A stretch of 64,000 nt of DNA from JAVBNU01 sp031551265 (GTDB lineage Bacteria; Cyanobacteriota; Vampirovibrionia; Gastranaerophilales; Gastranaerophilaceae), in assembly GCA_031551265.1 (NCBI GenBank), contig JAVBNU010000026.1, forward strand, positions 1-64,000, in the 5' to 3' direction. Numbering within the stretch: position 1 is the first letter of the stretch; every line of letters starts with the position of its first letter. The notes below the pieces were generated by a model. That model saw only the letters and a program-made list of their open reading frames with translations. It ran no database searches and was not told where the DNA came from. Position numbers and translations under genes: made by a program. Of this stretch, positions 26,131 to 34,072 are shown one piece after another.

Positions 26131-27075
26131 CTACCCGTTCCTCAACATTTCTTTTAGCTCTTGTATTGATTGAACGCCATTTTCAGCCATAAATTCTTTT
26201 AATTCACCCACCAAATTACCGCTAATATCGGGGTGTGTGAAATTAGCTGTTCCGATTTGCACTGCATCAGCACCTACAGCAAGAAACTCAAACACGTCGC
26301 TCAAACTGTAAATACCACCCATACCGACAATTGGTATTTCTAAAACATTTGCCAGTCTGGAAACAACACCAAGCGCAATCGGCTTAACCGCACGGCCAGA
26401 AAGCCCGCCTTGGATTTGCTGGGTTTTGATGAATTGTTTTTTATTTTTGTCAAAATAAAGTTTTAAGCCCAAAGCCTTGACTGTATTGATTGCAGAAACA
26501 CAATCAGCACCGGCATTTTGTGCAGCAAGTGCAATTTTTTCAACCGATGTTACATTAGGCGTGAGTTTAATCATTAAACAACCTTTGTAGACATTGCGAA
26601 CATTGGTAACCAACTCACCAAGTGTTTTTTCATCAGTGCCAAACTCTAAACAGCCTTGTTTTACATTCGGACAAGATATGTTTAACTCAATTGCTTTGAT
26701 ATTGTTATTCTGACAAATTTCGGAAACTTGTATATATTCTTCCATACTCGCACCGGCGACATTCATAATGAAATCAATATTTTTAGCTTTCAAAATCGGT
26801 AACTTATTTTCAATAAACGCATCAATACCAACATTTTCAAGACCAATTGAATTTATCATACCAGCTTCGACTTCAAATATTCTCTGCCAGGTGTTTCCCG
26901 GGCGCGGCGCTAAAGTTATAGCTTTTGTGACTACTGCGCCAAGTTCTGCAGGATTCATATAATCTTCAAATTCGTCGCAATAGCCAAATGTTCCTGATGC
27001 TGTCAAAATAGGATTTTTCAGGGCTAATCCGTTTAAATTTACACTCATATCAACTGCGCTAGAGATTATTGCCAT
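26131..27075 (-). CDS. pyrD: Dihydroorotate dehydrogenase, type 1B catalytic subunit
   Basis: A 314-residue FMN enzyme that oxidises dihydroorotate to orotate. The start is set at the ATG at 27075, directly after GGAGG. An upstream in-frame ATG at 27114 would lie deep in pyrK and lacks such a site. LNGLALKNPILTASGTFGYCDEF is the class 1 N-terminus. ELNISCPNVKQG holds the catalytic Cys that marks class 1 enzymes (class 2 has Ser). SGRAVKPIALGVV and VGADAVQIGTANF are the FMN phosphate-binding parts. Pairing with pyrK makes it the NAD-linked 1B form. It overlaps pyrK by 10 bp. Confidence 0.96.
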   Translation of the reverse strand: MAIISSAVDMSVNLNGLALKNPILTASGTFGYCDEFEDYMNPAELGAVVTKAITLAPRPGNTWQRIFEVEAGMINSIGLENVGIDAFIENKLPILKAKNIDFIMNVAGASMEEYIQVSEICQNNNIKAIELNISCPNVKQGCLEFGTDEKTLGELVTNVRNVYKGCLMIKLTPNVTSVEKIALAAQNAGADCVSAINTVKALGLKLYFDKNKKQFIKTQQIQGGLSGRAVKPIALGVVSRLANVLEIPIVGMGGIYSLSDVFEFLAVGADAVQIGTANFTHPDISGNLVGELKEFMAENGVQSIQELKEMLRNG

Positions 27076-27833
27076 ACAACCTCCTCGCCTTTGAATACAG
27101 GGCCGTCTTTGCATATAGTAGCATTTTTAATGTTGCCATTAACGTCTTTAACCTTTATTACACAACCACGGCAAACACCGATTGAACAAGCCATAATTTT
27201 TTCCATTGCAAGCTCGGTTTCAATTGCGTATTTCATGCCGGTTTGCGCAATACCTTTCAAAACTATTTCAGGGCCACAAGAATATATTTTTTGTGGTTTG
27301 TATTCTTCAATAATTTGGTCTAAGTGATCGAGGATGGTGCCTTTTTTGCCGACAGAACCATCATTTGTAACTAAAACATCACAATCAATATTTGTCGGAA
27401 TATCAGCCTTGGATGTAAATGCGCCGACACACAGAGCGTCAGGCATATATTTTGATAAATAAAAAATTGGTGCAAACCCCACGCCTGCACCTATTAATAA
27501 AGCTTTTTTATTCTCGATTTTAAAATAGTTGCCCAAAGGTCCGATAAAATCGATATTGTCACCAACTCTCAATGATGAAATGTATTTTGTGCCTTCGCCT
27601 TTGAGTTTGAAGAAAACACTGACCTCTTTTGTTTCAGGGTTGAAATCTGCTACACTAAACGGTCTGCGCATTGTCAGGTTGTTACATAAAATTGAAATAA
27701 ATTGTCCTGGCTTGATTTCCTCAATTGAAGGGGCGCTAAAAGAAATTAAAAATAAATCTTTTGCTACAGACTCGGATTTTAGAACCGTTCCTATATGCGT
27801 TTTTTTATTTTTAGTAATTTGTTCTTTCAACAT
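27066..27833 (-). CDS. pyrK: Dihydroorotate dehydrogenase electron transfer subunit
   Basis: The FAD/[2Fe-2S] subunit, 255 residues from the ATG at 27833. A longer frame would need a TTG at 27845, and GAGG spacing favours the ATG. It passes electrons from PyrD to NAD. The FAD domain motif MRRPFSVADF and the NAD-binding loop LLIGAGVGFAPIFYLSKY are present. The cluster ligands are in CSIGVCRGC with a fourth Cys in ATICKDGPVF. It is the first gene of the pyrimidine cluster. A hairpin-T-run lies just upstream of its start. Confidence 0.96.
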   Translation of the reverse strand: MLKEQITKNKKTHIGTVLKSESVAKDLFLISFSAPSIEEIKPGQFISILCNNLTMRRPFSVADFNPETKEVSVFFKLKGEGTKYISSLRVGDNIDFIGPLGNYFKIENKKALLIGAGVGFAPIFYLSKYMPDALCVGAFTSKADIPTNIDCDVLVTNDGSVGKKGTILDHLDQIIEEYKPQKIYSCGPEIVLKGIAQTGMKYAIETELAMEKIMACSIGVCRGCVIKVKDVNGNIKNATICKDGPVFKGEEVVWQ

Positions 27834-27845
27834 TTCATTCCTCAA

Positions 27846-27880
27846 AAAAAAAGAAAAAGTTTTACCGCTTTTTCTTTTTT
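27846..27880 (-). terminator. Poly-A/T hairpin directly upstream of pyrK
   Basis: On the minus strand AAAAAAGAAAAAG-cggtaaaa-CTTTTTCTTTTTT forms a long A/T stem ending about 13 bp before the pyrK start. A terminator here would separate pyrK from upstream transcription, or it could act as an attenuator at the head of the pyrimidine operon. No PyrR gene or PyrR-binding anti-antiterminator is visible. Confidence 0.4.
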
Positions 27881-28026
27881 ATATTTTTAATTTTTTAATA
27901 TTTGTTATTTTCATCTTCTAGCCCTTATCTTAATGTTATTTAAGCATCTACATATTCTAAATTCAACCCAAATGACCACAATGTTTACAAAAGTCAAAGT
28001 TTGGTTGTCCGGGTCCAAATATTGCT

Positions 28027-28146
28027 GTCATCACGCACTTGATGCGCGATCTATCCAATGTGGAATTCCTACTATGGCAAGATCCCTGATAGCACTTGAG
28101 TCTAACGTTCACAGAGCTCACTAAGGCTCAAGGCTTCCGGGATGAC
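28027..28146. repeat. GTCATCACG...CGGGATGAC dispersed repeat
   Basis: The unit begins GTCATCACGCAC-ttga-TGCGCGATC and ends CCGGGATGAC, so its ends are inverted relatives. It lies in the 427-bp gap between the 28273-30066 gene and pyrK, which otherwise holds the pyrK leader hairpin and a terminator. It shares GTCAT ends with 7518-7614 and 9802-9973. Confidence 0.65.
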
Positions 28147-28212
28147 GTTTTTATGTGTTTGTGAATATTTCTATCTCAGGAAATAATATGCAATAAACAA
28201 GTCATTGCAACT

Positions 28213-28242
28213 AAAAAAGCCGGCTTTTACACCGACTTTTTC
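28213..28242 (-). terminator. Terminator of the 28273-30066 gene
   Basis: On the minus strand AAAAAGTCGGTG-taaa-AGCCGGCTTTTTT gives a 7-bp core stem (AAGTCGG/CCGGCTT with one G-T pair) followed by a T-run. It lies 30 bp past the stop codon at 28273. Confidence 0.75.
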
Positions 28243-28272
28243 GTGGATTATTACTTTTAGTTATTGTGATTA

Positions 28273-30066
28273 TTAATTGTTGAATAATCCGCCTATCATA
28301 GAGAAAATATTTTTTTTAGGTTTATTTGCATTTGCAGCTTTGTATGCATCTATTTGTGTTTTTAGAGCATCTCTTAAAGGGCTGTCAATCGGTAATCTTG
28401 CGCATTCAACTCGTGCGTCTATTAAATCGTTGGTGCCGGTTATAGGCTTACAAGTTCCTTTATTAGCGTCAAATCCCCAGCGCTCAGCAGCTTTGTCAGC
28501 TGTTTTTGCGTCAGATTTTGGAGCATCTTTCTTTTCTGCTTCGGTCTTAGGGTTAGCTTTTCCCTCGGTTTCTTTTTTGAGTGTTTCTAATGACTTGTCT
28601 CCTTTTTTGGCGGCTTCGTATTCGGCGTCCCCTTGTTTGATCTTGTCGATGCTTGGTTTTGCCTTATCAATTGCTGCGTTTGTTATGCCTTTGCTGCTTT
28701 TTTCGTATTCTTCAATTTGTTTTTTGAGTTCAGCTCTTTGAGGTTCGGTAAGGTTTTTACCTTCTAATTTTGTTTTAGCAGTTGCCAAGTCTGTAGAAGA
28801 TTTAATAGGATTATTTGTAGTTGCTTGAGTATTCGAATTAGGCTGAGCTTCGTGTGGTTGTTTACCCTCTGTTTTGTTAGCTACATCGGCACCACCGTTT
28901 GCAGTAGTTGTTCCGTCTGCATTGGTTTTCTTAGGTTCGGTTTCTTTAGGTGCGTCTGTGTTTACTCCGTTCATTTTTAAGAAGGCTTCTCTCATGGCGA
29001 TTTCTTTGTCGTCTTTACCTTTTTCCAGTTTTGTCCAAGTCATGTCTTTGCCTGCATTTTTGCCGTCTTTATAGAAATCCTCGTATTCTTTTTGAGTTGG
29101 TTGACGATATAAATCGTTACCGACTTTTGCGAAGTTACCTAATTCTTTGTTCATTGCCTTAACTTGGTCAGGATCTTTTGTTAAATCAGTTTTAAGACTG
29201 TCTAATTTTTTTACAGCGGCTTGTCTAATATCCATGTCTTTGCCATTTTCATCTTTCATGGTGGTGCCATCTGAATTTTTTGCCAGTTCATTTATTCTCT
29301 CGTAGCGATTGGAGTGTGCTATTTTGCTGCCATCGTTCAATGTTAAATCGGTGTCTTTGCTTTTATCGGCATCAGTATCTTTACCATCAACGTCACACAT
29401 TATAGTTTGGTTGCCCTGTTTGCCGCTGATTTCAACGTTGTTGCCGACTGTTCTGCGATTTTCGGTACCTTCAGGTACAAAAGTACCTCTGTTGGGCTCT
29501 TGTTTCAAGCCCTTTCTTTGCTCCGGAGTGAGTTGTTCGGAACGTACCGGCTGCTGTGTTTGATTTGTAGCTGTTGTTTGCGCAGGTTGTGTAGTGCCGT
29601 TTGGTGCCGGTGTAGCTTGTTGCTGTTGTTGTGTCTGTGTTTGGTTTGACGCAGAATTTATAGCCACTTTTGTATCGGGGGCTTGCTGACCACCACTTTG
29701 TGCGCCGTTGCCATTTTTCTCTTCATTTTTAGCAGGTTCAGGTGCTTTTACACCATTAGGTCCTGCTGCCTGTTCGTCTGTACCTGCGGGTGCTGTTGTG
29801 CCAAAAGGATTTGTAGTTGTGTTTTCTGTCCTTGCAGATTGTTGGTTAGCAGACGCATTAGCTGCTACTCCTTGATTAGTTTCAGGTGTTGGTGGCGTAG
29901 TTTTTTCTAACCCTGTACCTAAATTAGCGGGTGCTGGTGCAGGTGTTAAGCCGATGCTTGTATCTTTTTTTTCAGGTGTTGATGTACCTTTACTTTTGTC
30001 CTCTTGTTTGATCGGATCAGGTCTCTTAATTGCTGTTGAGCCGTTTGAAACTGGTGGTGCTGACAT
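28273..30066 (-). CDS. Large low-complexity protein with C-terminal helical module
   Basis: A 597-residue protein of unknown function. The first 200 residues are Pro/Thr/Asn/Gln-rich (APAPANLGTGLEKTTPPTPE, then QTQTQQQQQATPAP). The middle has charged, Lys/Asp-rich segments. The end has a helical module, DLIDARVECARLPIDSPLRDALKTQIDAY, before a KKNIFSMIGGLFNN tail. An earlier copy-like segment, TDLATAKTKLEGKNLTEPQRAELKKQIEEY, lies around residue 428. Both resemble the repeats of the 15297-17105 protein. No signal peptide or membrane segment is clear, and it ends in a good terminator. It may be secreted or surface-exposed by an unrecognised route, but that is a guess. Confidence 0.6.
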   Translation of the reverse strand: MSAPPVSNGSTAIKRPDPIKQEDKSKGTSTPEKKDTSIGLTPAPAPANLGTGLEKTTPPTPETNQGVAANASANQQSARTENTTTNPFGTTAPAGTDEQAAGPNGVKAPEPAKNEEKNGNGAQSGGQQAPDTKVAINSASNQTQTQQQQQATPAPNGTTQPAQTTATNQTQQPVRSEQLTPEQRKGLKQEPNRGTFVPEGTENRRTVGNNVEISGKQGNQTIMCDVDGKDTDADKSKDTDLTLNDGSKIAHSNRYERINELAKNSDGTTMKDENGKDMDIRQAAVKKLDSLKTDLTKDPDQVKAMNKELGNFAKVGNDLYRQPTQKEYEDFYKDGKNAGKDMTWTKLEKGKDDKEIAMREAFLKMNGVNTDAPKETEPKKTNADGTTTANGGADVANKTEGKQPHEAQPNSNTQATTNNPIKSSTDLATAKTKLEGKNLTEPQRAELKKQIEEYEKSSKGITNAAIDKAKPSIDKIKQGDAEYEAAKKGDKSLETLKKETEGKANPKTEAEKKDAPKSDAKTADKAAERWGFDANKGTCKPITGTNDLIDARVECARLPIDSPLRDALKTQIDAYKAANANKPKKNIFSMIGGLFNN

Positions 30067-30449
30067 AATACTTTCTCCTTTATACTTCTCTTATAATTAA
30101 ATTCCTTCTCTCTGCATGCGAAAACGCATATATTACTCCCGTATATAAATAAAGTTATTTTTATAAAAAAAAATTGCCCTGTGAAAAACAGTTTGTTTTC
30201 CAACATGGGCATGTATTTCAGATACTATCTGAAATTTCAAAAATTAAATTTATCGTTACAATTCTTCACGAAAGCACGAATTTGTAATAAATCTTAATAA
30301 AAGGATTGAAAATTATCCCTACAGTAGAGATATAAGTATTTTGTCATTGCGAAGCCGTGGTAATCCGATACCCCTCACCTGAATTTCTAACACTCACAAG
30401 TTCGTGAAGAAATTCTTCCTCTCCCGCATTGGGGAGAGGAAGTAAAGAT
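30067..30449. repeat. Gene-free stretch with palindrome and broken repeats
   Basis: This is the upstream region of the 28273-30066 gene. ATTTCAGATA-c-TATCTGAAAT at 30215-30235 is a perfect palindrome. ATTTGTAATAAATCTTAA at 30280-30297 is the inverted relative of 10180-10197. GTCATTGCGAAGCCG starts at 30344, and an inverted, interrupted copy of the CCCTC/GAGGG unit spans 30369-30439. No gene is supported. Confidence 0.55.
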
Positions 30450-31118
30450 TTATTTTGTGATTAACTCCATACCTTCGATTATTGCTTTTAGTTTGTCCAG
30501 CGAGTGTTTGTCGCCCAGTGCTTTTATGGCGAGTTCAACAAACTTCATTTGTTGTGGTTTATCCGAAACCTCTTTTAGTAGTTCCAAAATTTTGTTCAAA
30601 CCTTCCATGTCTGTGTAGCCGGAGTTGTTTTTGATGTGTTTGAAAGTTCCGTCAGGGAAATATATTGTGATTTTGTATATTTCCGCGTTTTCCGAATACT
30701 CTACAGTGATTGGTTTTTTGCTCTTTTTCGCGATGCTTAGCATTTCTAGGTCAGAGCTTGTGGCTTCGATTTTTTTGTTGTCATATTTTTGAATTTTTCT
30801 TTGTTTCTCTTCTTTATCCAGCAATTCAAGTTTTATAAGGTTGCCAAATTTTACGGCTCTATAGGTTGTGTTGTCCGTGCCGGTCATTGCTAATTCTTCT
30901 GTTTCTAATTGAAAATCAAACATTTGTTTGATGGGTACATTCAGGCAGTGGCATATTTTTTCTAACGTATCTGCGGAGGGAAAGTTTTTGCCGCATTCAA
31001 TTCTTGTTAATTGTCTTTGATTAATGTCAATCATTTCCCCGAGTTGTTCTTGTGTAATCCCTTTTGCCTTCCGAATAAATTTCATATTCTTACCAAACAT
31101 TTGTTTTAGTGTTGTCAT
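30450..31118 (-). CDS. XRE-family transcriptional regulator
   Basis: A 222-residue regulator starting at the ATG at 31118, where AAGGTGA gives a site. An upstream 36-codon extension of the frame has no support. Residues about 7-62 form a Cro/C1-type helix-turn-helix: MFGKNMKFIRKAKGITQEQLGEMIDINQRQLTRIECG, with the expected Gln-x3-Ala-like recognition helix. The C-terminal half is charged and has an unknown beta-rich segment (ITVEYSENAEIYKITIYF) that may be a sensing or dimerisation domain. It stands alone, 308 bp upstream of and divergent from valS. Target and signal are unknown. Confidence 0.78.
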   Translation of the reverse strand: MTTLKQMFGKNMKFIRKAKGITQEQLGEMIDINQRQLTRIECGKNFPSADTLEKICHCLNVPIKQMFDFQLETEELAMTGTDNTTYRAVKFGNLIKLELLDKEEKQRKIQKYDNKKIEATSSDLEMLSIAKKSKKPITVEYSENAEIYKITIYFPDGTFKHIKNNSGYTDMEGLNKILELLKEVSDKPQQMKFVELAIKALGDKHSLDKLKAIIEGMELITK

Positions 31119-31426
31119 TGAGTTCACCTTATTCCTTACCTTATTAAGTTGTGTAATTATATTATTACTTCTTTTGTACCTAATATTGAAGGCTTTTTGC
31201 TGGCAAAAGAATTGAGAAAAAGACATGATATGTGATTTAATTTTTTAAAAACAATATAATGAGTCATAAAATGTAATTTATCAATTAATGATGGCAAAAA
31301 AATATAATAAATAAACTCAACATGTGATTAGGCTTATGGTGTAATTTTAGTAAATATTATAAGATAATTCTTTAAATGATAGCAAGTTTGTGTTAAGTTG
31401 AAAAAAAAGGATAACAAAAGGTTTTT

Positions 31427-34072
31427 ATGAGCAGTAATTATAATGATTTAGCCACAGTTTATGACGCGAAAGAAACAGAAGCGCGGATATATGATTTTTG
31501 GGAAAGTAATCAGTTTTTTAAGGCTGATGAAAAATCGTCAAAAAAACCTTTTAGTATTGTAATTCCGCCACCGAATGTAACAGGTGTTTTACACATGGGG
31601 CATGCTCTGGATGGTACGCTGCAAGATATTTTGACACGTTATCACAGAATGTCGGGCTACGAAGCTCTTTGGCTGCCGGGTTGTGACCATGCAGGTATTG
31701 CCACTCAAAATGTGGTAGAGAAAAAGTTACGTGAAGAAAGTAAAAACCGCTTTGATTTAGGGCGTGAAAAATTTCTGGATTTGACATGGAAATGGGCAAA
31801 TGAGCATAAATCTGCTATTTTAGGGCAATTTAAGCGTTTAGGCGCATCATTTGACCTAACACGAGAAAGATTCACACTTGATGAAGGCTGTTCTGATGCG
31901 GTTAAAGAAGTTTTCATTAAACTTTATGAAAAAGGTTTGATTTATAAAGGAACATATATTGTAAACTGGTGTCCACGCTGTCAGAGCGCGATTTCGGACA
32001 TTGAAACAGAGTACGAAACCGAAAACGGTAAACTTTGGGAACTATGTTACCACATAAAAGATGGTCCCGGTGCGATTGTTATTGCTACAACCCGCCCTGA
32101 GACGATGTTTGGTGATGTTGCAGTTGCCGTGCATCCTGATGATTATAAATATAAAGAATTAATAGGTAAAACTATCTGCATGCCGCTGACAAGCCGTGAA
32201 ATCCCTATTATAGCTGACGAATTTGTGGATAGAAAATTCGGAACAGGCGCGGTTAAAATTACGCCGGCACATGACCCTAATGATTTTGAGGTCGGTAAAC
32301 GTCATAACCTAAAACCAATTTGGGTTATTGATGAAGAAGGTAAGATGAAGGCATGCAAAGAAGTCCCGCCTGAATTGCATGGATTAACCCGTGAAGAGGC
32401 ACGTGAAAAAACGCTTGAAATGCTTAAACTCCAAGAGTCTTTCGGGCGCGTCAAAGACCACGAGCATAATGTCGGTAAGTGTCAACGTTGTGATACAACG
32501 ATTGAGCCGTTGCTTTCCGAGCAGTGGTTTGTGAAAATGGAGCCGCTTTCTAAGGCTGCGATTGATTCTATCGAGAAAAAAGAAATCCAATTTATTCCTG
32601 AGCGTTGGACAAAGAATTATTTGAATTGGATGACAAATATTCGTGATTGGTGTATTTCTCGTCAATTATGGTGGGGTCATCAAATTCCGGCTTATTATCA
32701 TAACGAAACAGGCGAAATGGTTGTTGCTAAAGAGAATCCGGATCCTAAAAATTATACACAGGACAATGATGTTTTAGATACATGGTTTTCGTCAGGCTTG
32801 TGGCCGTTTTCGACTATGGGATGGCCGAATCTTGAGAGTGAAGATTTCAAGAAATTTTACCCTACAACGGTTTTGGTTACCGGGTTTGATATAATTTTCT
32901 TTTGGGTAGCCAGAATGATTACAATGGGATACGAATTCACAGATAAAGCACCATTTTCGACGGTATTTATCCATGGTTTGATACGTGATGAGTTCGGGCA
33001 AAAAATGTCGAAATCAAAGGGCAACACAATTGACCCTGTTGAAATAATTGATAAATACGGTAGTGACGCGCTAAGATTTACGTTGACATCACTTTGTACG
33101 TTTGGTGGTCAGGATATTAAGGTTAGTGATGAGCGTTTTGAGTATGGTAGAAACTTTGCCAATAAAATCTGGAATGCTTCAAGATTTGTACTGATGAACC
33201 TTGAAGATGTTGATGATAAACCGATTGATTTTGATGAATTGACGCTGGCTGACAAATGGATTTTGAGCAAACTTAATGCGACTGCTGCAGAAATTAATAA
33301 GCAGGTACAAACATACCATATTGGTGAGTATGCACAGATGGTGTATGACTTTTTCTGGAACTCATATTGTGACTGGTATGTTGAGTTGGCTAAAATTCAG
33401 CTGCAAAACCCTGATTTGGCACTGAATACGCAGCGTGTTCTATTATACGTTCTTGACCAATCGTTGCGATTGTTGCATCCGATTATGCCGCATATTAGTG
33501 AGAGCATTTGGCAATTGCTGCCTAACGGGCAGGAGCTTCAAGGCTTAATTAGAGCTGATTTTCCTCAATTTGATGAAAAATTGGCATTTGCAAAAGAAGC
33601 ATCTAATATGGAATACGCTTTTGAGGTTATTAAATCTCTCAGAAATATTCGTCAAAGCTTTAACATTCCGTTATCAATGGCTATGAACATTAAAGTTGTT
33701 GCTGATAATGCCGAAAAACCAATTTACACAGCGATAGAAGCGTTTGTAAAAAGACTGGCGAAAGTCGGCGAAATTGAGTTTGTTACTGATGATAAAAGTC
33801 TCATGAAGCAGTCAGCGTCGGCTGTTGTTGGTAATTCAAAAATTATTGTTAATTTGGCAGGATTGATTGATTTGAATGAAGAAATCGGACGCCAAAATAA
33901 AAAGCTGGAAAAATTATTAAACGAGTTGAACGTGCTTCAAGCAAAATTAAATAACAAAAAATTTGTTGATAATGCACCTGCAGAGCTTGTACAGCAGACA
34001 AAAGACAGAATTGAAGAACTCAACGCTCAAAAAGCAATACTGGATGAACTTTTACTTTCATTGAAAGGATAG
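31427..34072 (+). CDS. valS: Valyl-tRNA synthetase
   Basis: An 881-residue class I aminoacyl-tRNA synthetase. The HIGH-type motif is VIPPPNVTGVLHMGHALDGT (about residues 45-64) and the KMSKS loop FGQKMSKSKGNTIDPVEI lies near 526. The editing domain (CP1) has the ATTRPETMFGDVAVAVHP and KITPAHDPNDFEVG motifs. The anticodon-binding domain follows, and the C-terminal coiled-coil arm (LNEEIGRQNKKLEKLLNELN) marks ValRS as opposed to IleRS or LeuRS. It begins after AAAAGG. The stop codon is directly followed by a TTG start of the next gene, so the two are co-translated. The short AT-rich leader shows no T-box. Confidence 0.98.
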   Translation: MSSNYNDLATVYDAKETEARIYDFWESNQFFKADEKSSKKPFSIVIPPPNVTGVLHMGHALDGTLQDILTRYHRMSGYEALWLPGCDHAGIATQNVVEKKLREESKNRFDLGREKFLDLTWKWANEHKSAILGQFKRLGASFDLTRERFTLDEGCSDAVKEVFIKLYEKGLIYKGTYIVNWCPRCQSAISDIETEYETENGKLWELCYHIKDGPGAIVIATTRPETMFGDVAVAVHPDDYKYKELIGKTICMPLTSREIPIIADEFVDRKFGTGAVKITPAHDPNDFEVGKRHNLKPIWVIDEEGKMKACKEVPPELHGLTREEAREKTLEMLKLQESFGRVKDHEHNVGKCQRCDTTIEPLLSEQWFVKMEPLSKAAIDSIEKKEIQFIPERWTKNYLNWMTNIRDWCISRQLWWGHQIPAYYHNETGEMVVAKENPDPKNYTQDNDVLDTWFSSGLWPFSTMGWPNLESEDFKKFYPTTVLVTGFDIIFFWVARMITMGYEFTDKAPFSTVFIHGLIRDEFGQKMSKSKGNTIDPVEIIDKYGSDALRFTLTSLCTFGGQDIKVSDERFEYGRNFANKIWNASRFVLMNLEDVDDKPIDFDELTLADKWILSKLNATAAEINKQVQTYHIGEYAQMVYDFFWNSYCDWYVELAKIQLQNPDLALNTQRVLLYVLDQSLRLLHPIMPHISESIWQLLPNGQELQGLIRADFPQFDEKLAFAKEASNMEYAFEVIKSLRNIRQSFNIPLSMAMNIKVVADNAEKPIYTAIEAFVKRLAKVGEIEFVTDDKSLMKQSASAVVGNSKIIVNLAGLIDLNEEIGRQNKKLEKLLNELNVLQAKLNNKKFVDNAPAELVQQTKDRIEELNAQKAILDELLLSLKG

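Noticed and set aside
28277..28741. 154-codon frame antisense to the low-complexity gene
   Set aside because: It mirrors the biased composition of the opposite strand, with no motifs.
31227..31426. T-box leader upstream of valS
   Set aside because: The region is short and AT-rich and lacks the conserved T-box and specifier structures.
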